A DNA stretch of 64,000 nucleotides from Patiria pectinifera (Eukaryota; Echinodermata; Asteroidea; Valvatida; Asterinidae). A model generated the notes under the pieces. It saw nothing but the letters and a program-made list of their open reading frames with translations, was not told where the DNA came from and made no database searches. This document shows, one piece after another, positions 57,801 to 64,000 of this stretch. Position 1 is the stretch's first letter. Each line of letters starts with the position of its first letter. Where the stretch lies: contig CM057142.1 of NCBI GenBank assembly GCA_029964075.1, positions 3,921,770 through 3,985,769 on the forward strand, in the 5' to 3' direction. Made by a program: the position numbers and the translations under genes.

Positions 57801-60001
57801 GTACAATACCGGTAGGACGTCCACGATCGACTGTGAACACACGTTTGCGTATGTGTGTGGTTGTCCATGCACTCGTGACTCGGACTTGACCCATCTGACT
57901 CGGACTCAAAAATCAAGTGACTCAGACTCGAACTAGGACTCGACTGAAGTGACCGGACTACAACAGTGGCCAGCGCCATCTTCCCCAATTCTGCAAAATC
58001 CACCAAAACCACTTGGAAATAAGGACAAAAGCAAATAATGTGCCATTGGATTAGTGCAGTGTTGGGTTTTGGTAGGTCCAGGTACTGGTATGTTCCTAGC
58101 AAAATGACAGGGGTTAGAGTATACTTTATCATACATGTCAGAAACCACAAGTGTTTTTTTTTCTATACCACTGCTGTTATGTCACTGGGTACTAGTAGTA
58201 GTAGTTCAACTTCCTTGGACCTTCAGGCCATACCTGGGCTGCGTTCCACTCGCGCAAACAAAGCCAATGTGGGCAATGTGTACGCAAGTGGACCAACAGT
58301 TTGCCACCAACATTGGGGCCAGTTTTAGCGAATGGTCTTTCTGAGTTTTTTGCTATGTTTTCAAAAATGGCCAACACACAATGACTGTATAATGATCCCG
58401 TCGGGCTAACATTTTCTGTTTTCTACAAGATCTGCAGTAAGTTCATAAACTACTGGCAGCATTTCACATCCAGTCGCGACTGAATTTAATTAAGAGGATT
58501 TTATAGTTTCCTTCCAAACAGTAACCATTTTGACAACACCTTTCTGTTCCATTTGGGTTTGGCACGTTCAGAGGGCCTAGCTAGTGAATGTAAACATGTT
58601 CGCGTGACTGCATTATATTTCCTCAAGGATTTTGAACTGTTGCATTCTTGACAACGCATACTGTGTTTCCTAGTCCTCGGCTGCATACGTACCGGTACAT
58701 GCATCATGAGCCATAACAACATGAACAGTATATGTAATTGCTCGTCTGTCGGAGAAAATGTTTCATATTACAGGCACATCGTGTCTGAATTGATATGTAC
58801 ACATGGGCCGCATATAATTTAAGTCGTACATGGATACTGACATGAGTTGTCAGGCATTAACCCTAACCCTCCACAATCCTCCGAAATCCTCCAGGCGGTT
58901 TTGGAGGTTTGAGGCTCAATGGCAACAAAATGTGTGGGTTGATTTTGGAGGAACCATTGTGTCGAGTTCGTAGGGGTGCAACCCTGAATTAAAATTCCCA
59001 TAGACACTAGTGCTAAATGCCCATACTTCAAAATTCTTTAAAAATACTCAGAACGCTGCACAGAAAAATGATTATCAACATGTCATCTTTCATTTTCTTT
59101 TCATTTTTTGGTGGGTTGACCATTGACTTTTCGAGATATATTCTCACCCAAAGAAGACGACCCCTATTTTCCCCAAAGCGGAAAAGTAGCCATCGTGAAA
59201 AATGATTCCTCCACAACATGGCAAAATAGCGCCACTTTCGAGGCCTATAATTGCATCCAAAATGCTCAGAATTGGATCGAAGCCCCAAGTCCGGGCCTGA
59301 GGTTCATTGCCATATCTCTTCAGTTCCCCAATTTCATGGCTCTCAGAACTCTTTAAGAATATTTTGAGGGTATAACTTTTATTCATAAGTTTGACATTTT
59401 ACATGAAGACGACACAGGTTTGTGCAATGCCACTCAACAAGGGCCTAATTTCAAGGCTATGTTTACCATTAGCCAAAAATCCCTGCTTACTGTACTCGCA
59501 GAAATTTCCATGCTTAAAGTGTATTTTACTACTTAGCGAGGAATTTTGGCTTCTGCGCATGTGTACATCCCGTAACTAAGGACTCTGTGCTTACAGGGTT
59601 AGCACAGAATTTTTCTGCAATCGCTGTTTTCAAAAACAGCACGGAATTCTGTGGTTAGCAGGGCCATGAAATTGGGCCCTGAACCAGTGCCTGCACGTGG
59701 TGCGTCCCTCCAATTGGGGCTCTACAGAGCGCCCTCTGCTGTTCATTTACGGAGTCAGTTCTTGATTGAAGTCGGTGAACTTGGTCCATGAATGCATATT
59801 ACATACCGGTACATACATGTATGTGTTTGAAAGTGTCCAATTTGGTTGGTTCCTACAGGTGTAGCAGAGGGAAGTTGGTTGTATCTCAACGATCACCCGG
59901 TAGTCTGCGATAGGAGGATGGAGGTGGCTGCTCTAGTCTCTGCTGTCAACCCCTCTGTGAGCTCTTCACTGGACAGCATAGAGCTTGCATCACTTCAGCA
60001 G
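42876..60001 (+). CDS. MEN1: Menin, first three coding exons (partial, continues past the right edge)
   Basis: Menin is a nuclear scaffold that joins KMT2 (MLL) methyltransferases, JunD and other regulators. Exons: 42876-43359, 56581-56775, 59859-60001; 822 nt, 274 codons, phases 1, 1, 0. Exon 1 encodes [20 protein letters not shown], a variable Gly/Ser/Ala stretch (about residues 50-90) where human menin also varies, and the conserved VDLSDYKP and [20 protein letters not shown] blocks. Exon 2 has the near-invariant [15 protein letters not shown] and [17 protein letters not shown]. Exon 3 has [20 protein letters not shown], ending at LQQ as in human menin before LLWLLYDL. The remaining roughly 55% of the protein lies outside the window. 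The ATG sits in gacacgATGG, a good initiation context, with no upstream in-frame coding similarity. Introns 1 (13.2 kb) and 2 (3.1 kb) are loaded with repeats. Confidence 0.97.
44674..45651 (-). mobile_element. 1-kb element with terminal palindrome arrays, copy 2 (inverse)
   Basis: The ends are gatgttgtgcccattcttga and its complement. The subterminal palindromes are mostly CATTCTCGAGAATG and CATTTTCAAGAATG types rather than the TTAA-centred ones of copy 1. The interior is clearly homologous to 18860-19600 read on the other strand. It lies in menin intron 1. Confidence 0.82.
45835..46326. mobile_element. TTAA-flanked MITE (tccatcattt family), copy 2
   Basis: TTAA-aggtacagtccatcatttg at the left and caaatgatggactgtagctt-TTAA at the right. 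The body shares gctgattgcagctatatgcg and ttagtccccttactatctt with copies at 23069 and 48984. It lies in menin intron 1. Confidence 0.82.
46830..48760 (+). repeat. 27-bp minisatellite, about 70 copies, in menin intron 1
   Basis: The unit is close to cccattgacaaatgttccca followed by tggccct. C-runs of 8-17 nt interrupt it at about seven points (near 46915, 47060, 47305, 47463, 47655, 47970, 48106), giving a loose higher-order pattern of 145-310 bp. The variants (cttgaca, cgttcc, aatatt) are clustered in blocks. Because 27 is divisible by three and the unit lacks stops in several frames, long open frames (up to 359 codons) run on both strands. These encode only PLTNVPMA- or [13 protein letters not shown] repeats and are not credible genes. 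Confidence 0.95.
48984..49530. mobile_element. TTAA-flanked MITE (tccatcattt family), copy 3
   Basis: TTAA-aagatatagtccatcatttg and caaatgatggactaaagctt-TTAA. The longest clean copy, with ggtgcatcttaagacgcacc in the middle. It shares its right TTAA (49527-49530) with the next element. Confidence 0.82.
49527..49704. mobile_element. TTAA-flanked MITE with CCC ends, copy 2
   Basis: TTAA-accccaccagcatg at the left, gtgagtt-TTAA at the right. The body shares ggttggcacacctccagaaac and gttcctagcaaat with 14889-15113. The ends are degraded. Confidence 0.62.
49971..50226. mobile_element. gggcccaatttc MITE, copy 1
   Basis: The left end gggcccaatttcttgg is inverse to the right end atgaaattgggc. Inside are several ctgtgcttac / gtaagc inverted words. 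Copies at 59441 and 60099 share cggaattctgtggttag. It lies in menin intron 1. Confidence 0.75.
50823..51225 (+). repeat. tRNA-derived SINE with (ATT)n tail
   Basis: The tRNA-like head has a good A box (tggtccaatgg) and B box (gggttcgaatcc). The body continues through gagcaaggcactttacc. The 3' end is acgtgcgctatataagactc followed by cgttattattattat, a tail type shared by many deuterostome SINEs. It lies in menin intron 1. It was inserted as a transcribed unit, not as a functional tRNA gene. Confidence 0.82.
51548..52046. mobile_element. gcaattccatgg TIR element, copy 1
   Basis: ggtgattccatggtaac at the left and a degraded ggaaattaccc at the right. It shares ccataattttagcc, ctcaaatgaaag and ccttaatttgataccaca with 61476-61883. 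It lies in menin intron 1. Confidence 0.65.
52062..52220 (-). repeat. 3' end of a retroelement with TAAA tail, reversed
   Basis: A run of ttatttattta units is followed by acccagggtatgcccaaac and ggtttccattggggtcctgc. Read on the minus strand this is a retroposon 3' end with a (TAAA)n tail. No reverse transcriptase remains. Confidence 0.5.
55609..56027. mobile_element. About 420-bp TIR element (cacacctttcc ends)
   Basis: aagccgagtgcacacctttc is inverse to ggaaagtgtgcggcgggctt at the right. Internal ggtcacatgacgatcggtcacat repeats and cggtgtac words are present. It lies in menin intron 1, shortly before exon 2. Confidence 0.65.
57316..57960. mobile_element. Element with gactcgg arrays at both ends
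   Basis: Clusters of gactcggactcg and gactcgactc words at 57316-57450 and 57875-57955 bracket a unique interior. This is a third case of short-motif arrays at both ends. The exact termini are unclear. It lies in menin intron 2. Confidence 0.55.
59441..59678. mobile_element. gggcccaatttc MITE, copy 2
   Basis: gggcctaatttcaaggct and catgaaattgggccc ends. Body shares ggactctgtgcttacaggg with copy 1. It ends 180 bp before menin exon 3. Confidence 0.74.
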
Positions 60002-60098
60002 GTAATAAAAGAGACAAATAATATGCACTGTGCTGTAAGTATCAGTGAGTGTTTACAGATACAGATTGTTCATGCGTGCTATTAGTGGATGGCAAGCT

Positions 60099-60359
60099 GG
60101 GCCCAATTTCCTAGCTCTGCTAATGTGCCTGTAGCAAAAAAAATCCCCCGTTACTTTAGCAGAAGATTTCTGTGCTTACAGTTAGCATATTTCTCAAGTT
60201 GACTAGCATTTTTGGCTTATGTGCATGCGTAAGCCCTATAACTAAAGATTCTGTGCTTACGTGGTTAGCGCAGATTATTTTTTGCTAGTGTTGTTACTAG
60301 TACAGCATGGTGATGGTAAGCACGGAATTCTGTGGTTAGAAGAGCCATAGAGTTGGGCA
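60099..60359. mobile_element. gggcccaatttc MITE, copy 3
   Basis: gggcccaatttcctagct and gccatagagttgggc ends. It begins 97 bp after menin exon 3, so copies 2 and 3 bracket that exon. Confidence 0.72.
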
Positions 60360-61475
60360 CTGGTCTATCTTGATGCTTGTTTCACTGCACACAGAAAAGC
60401 TTGACCTCAATTTAACAAATTAATTTTTGGAAAGGTAAAAAAAGCGGAGTAATTGGCGGTTCTGGCACGTCTGTTTCCTTCGCAGTACAGAGAATGCACA
60501 TGTAACCTGTGTATCTGACCAATTCTGGGAATGACAATTATTTCACATCATTTAATACTATGGCAACCACAGAAATGGTTGAGGGCTGATACATAGTGAC
60601 AATGTGCAGTATGCTATGCATTTTTCGATTAAAGGAAATTCACCAGAACTTAACTAAACTGGCACAGGTCTGTTACTGTGGATCAGAAACAGAAGATAGA
60701 ATTTAAAAGTAATATACCGGTACCGGTACAACAGTTGCTTGTGCTGCAATTTTCAGAAATTGATGGATTTGGGGGATAGTATTTTATAGCAAATATTGTT
60801 ACACTGACCTGTTTAATGTTTTCTGGTCACGCAACGGATGCTGGAAAAACCAAACAATGCCGCTCTTGTAGTCTGGTGCCTGGCCCTACTTCAGACAAAA
60901 CGGAGCAATTTATAGACGTCGGGGAACTGTCAGGTCAGGGAACCAGGGTAGCTAGCTTGCACCCGTTCACGGATGTGTTACGGATTGCAAACAAGCATGG
61001 ACTAACTAAATTTGGTGAATTGGAGGCAGTATTTGAAGAAAAGTCAGTTTTTTCAAACGATGGTTGGCCAACCATCTTTGGAAATTGATACAAAAAAATT
61101 CCACTTCTCTTGAAAATGACCGCACACCAGGTGCCATGATTTCACAGGATGCTTGAGACTTTTATTTACTTACAGTCAAGTAAGGTATTCTATAATAATT
61201 GGGTGGCTTTGTTTTTTGATGTTTGCAAATGTTGTACATTACCTTTATAAGCATCCCATGAACTGTGTCTTGATGATGGTAAGGATTGATAAGAAAGTAT
61301 GTATTTATGCAGTGACATGCAACGTGTGTGTCATACACATATGGACCTTAATCTGATTGCGCATACATGTAGAACATCATCAACTGTTTGTTAATGCTAT
61401 CACTCAAATATATGACTAAGGAAGGAAAAGTGATGTCAGCCAAACAGCGCGGGATAGTGTCTTCTAAAAATCTTC

Positions 61476-61883
61476 TGGGCAATTCCATGGTAAAAAAACC
61501 TCACGTAACGTTACTCTATAAAGTCCAAGAATTTAGGGTAGATTTTTCTCATCGAAGATTCCTTGAAATTAAGTGATTAAACTACAGAAAAAAAGGGCAA
61601 CAAAATGAACTTCAGTGTTGGTTAGGCAATAATGTTTTAATCGGTAACTCTCTTTACAAAAGAAGACATCAATCCATAATTTTAACCAAATATCCCTCTC
61701 CCTCCCTTTTTTTGACAAAAAATAAACTTAACCATATTCCATCTCACTGCCGCATCACTCAAATGAAAGGTTTTGCAATCCCCTTTAATTTGATACTACA
61801 TTTGAGGTAGTGATGCTTGCAGTTCTGAAGATTTCATAAATTTCCCACTCCTCAGCCACGTCCACTTTCTCATGGAATTGCCC
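61476..61883. mobile_element. gcaattccatgg TIR element, copy 2
   Basis: gggcaattccatggta is inverse to tcatggaattgccc at the right. The interior is homologous to 51548-52046. It lies in menin intron 3. Confidence 0.74.
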
Positions 61884-61930
61884 GCCTAGTTCTACTCTGG
61901 AATGTACCGTAGGATCTCATTATTGTCATT

Positions 61931-62230
61931 ACCTCTGCCAAGGAGGTTATGTTTTCATCGGATTTGGTTAGTTTGTTGGTTGGTTAACAAGATAGCTCAA
62001 AGAGTTGTGGACGGATTTGCATGAAATTTTTTTAGGGGTGGTCCTTGGTACAAGTACAAATGGATTAGATTTTGGAAGTGATCCGGATCTGGTTCTGGAT
62101 CCGAGATTTTTTTTTTAGGATTCTTCACCATTTATACGAGTGTTTCTTATGGGGGTACCGGTACTGACAATATGGCAGGAAATTGTTTTGCCTTGGCGGA
62201 GGTTGCGTTCTTTGAGTACTTTCTAGTTTT
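61931..62230 (+). repeat. Widespread cctctgccaaggagg interspersed repeat
   Basis: acctctgccaaggaggttat is inverse to ttggcggaggttgcg near the right end. The interior (gtggacggatttgcatgaaa, gtgatccggatctg) matches a repeat type I know from many marine animals. No coding content. Confidence 0.65.
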
Positions 62231-62754
62231 TCTTGCATTCGGCAAGGGTAGTTCAACACAAAAACATTGCAATCACCAGAAGTTGAAAGGGATAAAAAAA
62301 ACTGCACCAAAAAAAAAAAGAAGAAAAAAAGGAACTAGTACAATCACTTTTGAGCTGTCATTAACAAAGAGAAAGGACAGTTGTACAAAATTTGACAGAG
62401 GGCATCCGTGTTTGTTCAGACTAATACGGGTATGGTACATTGTAAATCATCAGACCATACTTGTAATTTTATCCTCTGAGGATACCACAGCATAGCTCAA
62501 AACCCAGAACTTGGCAGGAAAACATGAAAAGTATTACAGCGCAAGTTCCCTCCCCTTGTAATTTTTTCCTAATATGGCTGCAAGTCCTATTAGTTTGTAG
62601 ACTGATATCTTGCAGATGTTTTACACCAGTGCCATTGTTTCTACAAAACATACAAATTTAAAAATTTTCCATGAGGGTTCCTTACAAACCTTCTCTTTTG
62701 TCATCAACGTGTGTACGGGAAAACACAAGCATTTTCTGAGGGAAGTGTGGAATA

Positions 62755-62990
62755 TTAACCCTAACCACCCCAACCCTTCAAAATCCAACTGCATGATTAT
62801 TTTGTTGGAATGTGTTGGAGTGATAGTACTGCACTAGTAAACTGATTATGCGTTAGTTACATGGTGTCAGGCATACCACAATAATTAGAGTCCAACAGTT
62901 TGGGTGTTGAGTTTACCATACATGTATGGTGTTGGATTTTGCAAGAGTAAGGAACGTTCCTAGTAAATCGCTCCAGGGGGTGAGTGTTAA
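62755..62990. mobile_element. TTAA-flanked MITE with CCCTAAC ends, copy 3
   Basis: TTAA-CCCTAACCACCCC at the left and ggggtgagtg-TTAA at the right. It shares gttcctagtaaatc with the 14.9-kb copy. It lies in menin intron 3. Confidence 0.68.
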
Positions 62991-64000
62991 TTAATGAAAT
63001 AATTACATGTTTTGTTCGATTGAGCTAACACCAGGCATGAGATTTTTCAGACTGTTGTCTGAAATCAGACTTTTTGAATCCGAGAGAAAGACATTATGTA
63101 CATGTATGTAAATTGTATCCATAGAGAGATACCGGTATGTATCTTTCAGACAACTGGCTAACACTTTACAAACATGTACATTCTAAGCATAAGGTACTAA
63201 TTATAAATTTTGAAAAATTGATCTTCGCATCTTTAAGATCAGAACTCGGGGGGTGTAGAAAAAAAAATCAACCCCCCAAAAAACCTATTTTGTATTGTAA
63301 TGGTTGCCATGGTGAGATTTAAACGACCGGATGTGCCAAGTGTGAACGTCCTGGAAGTTGCCACTCAGACAACCCGAACATTAATTTGTGTTTACACCTA
63401 AGATTAATGGGAGTTTCTATTTTATTGTACTCAAATGCACAATCAGCCTACAGTTCATGGGCCGTCCCAATGTGTTGTGAACTAACACCCACCTCAGCTC
63501 TGGAATAGGAATTAAATGCGGAAAGGTCACAGACATGTACATGTACAGTGCTGACCACCGTCATTGTCATCGGAGAATAGAAACTGAATCGATTCTCGGT
63601 GTAAGATCTGACTCATGTTGCAGAATAAGTAACTAGTAAGTGCAGATGATATGGGGGCGGCGCTGCCTCATTTGTCGGCCATTATTCGGAATTGAAAGGA
63701 AGAAAAACTGCTCGAGAAAAATATAGCGCTGGAGAAATTGAAAGACCGTTTCGTAATGAGTCAGAGAACCCCGTGGATTAATTAGCTAGCAATAGTCTGT
63801 GGATGCGGCCCTGTGTACATGGTTCCCCATATATTAACCTTTGCCAACACAATGCCAACCGAAGCCCGCTCGCCAGTATTTGTCATTCTTGTTACTGAGT
63901 CAAGCTGAGTCATGATTCTGTTTAAAAATTGATGGGAAATTTGGACGGAAAAGGAAATGTTTGGCACAACGAGTGAATTTTTGTTTAACTAGAAACTTTG
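62991..64000 (+). other. Menin intron 3, last kilobase: nothing assigned
   Basis: No menin exon 4 (expected to begin with a match to LLWLLYDLGHL) is visible. No repeat with clear ends was found. A tacatgtaca-type run is at 63536-63546. Confidence 0.5.

Overview
Eukaryotic genomic DNA: intron-rich genes with consensus GT-AG splice sites, long introns, and a dense population of short non-autonomous DNA transposons, SINE-like elements and satellites. The protein sequences (a Sec-containing SELENOW, a clear menin, a kelch protein) and base habits (frequent tacatgta, taccggta and taggccta words) suggest a marine invertebrate, most likely a deuterostome such as an echinoderm. That placement is inference. 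Most of the short open frames in the window are not genes.

Three genes can be assembled exon by exon. (1) A complete selenoprotein W gene on the minus strand (coding 17011 down to 10916, 88 residues). Its selenocysteine TGA lies in a 25-nt exon, and a form-2 SECIS element sits in a separate 3' UTR exon near 9.82-9.87 kb. (2) A 13-exon gene on the plus strand (21843-37160, 617 codons) encodes a protein with an unrecognised N-terminal region, a basic linker and six kelch blades; one of its introns has a GC-AG boundary. (3) The first three coding exons of menin (MEN1) on the plus strand (42876-60001, 274 codons) run off the right edge; intron 1 is 13.2 kb.

Layout: 1-9.3 kb is intergenic, with ETS/CRE-rich tandem repeats, two minisatellites and TA-flanked MITEs. 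9.8-17.0 kb is SELENOW. 17.0-21.8 kb is intergenic, with a 1-kb inverted-repeat element, a telomere-motif MITE and a hAT-like MITE. 21.8-38 kb is the kelch gene with elements in its introns. 38-42.9 kb is intergenic, with foldbacks and a GGT/GAT-rich stretch. 42.9-64 kb is menin, whose introns hold a 1.9-kb 27-bp minisatellite and many TTAA-flanked and other MITEs.

SELENOW (redox), the kelch protein and menin (chromatin scaffold) show no sign of a shared pathway or operon-like organisation. I saw no prokaryotic operon, CRISPR array, viral genome or intact autonomous transposase.
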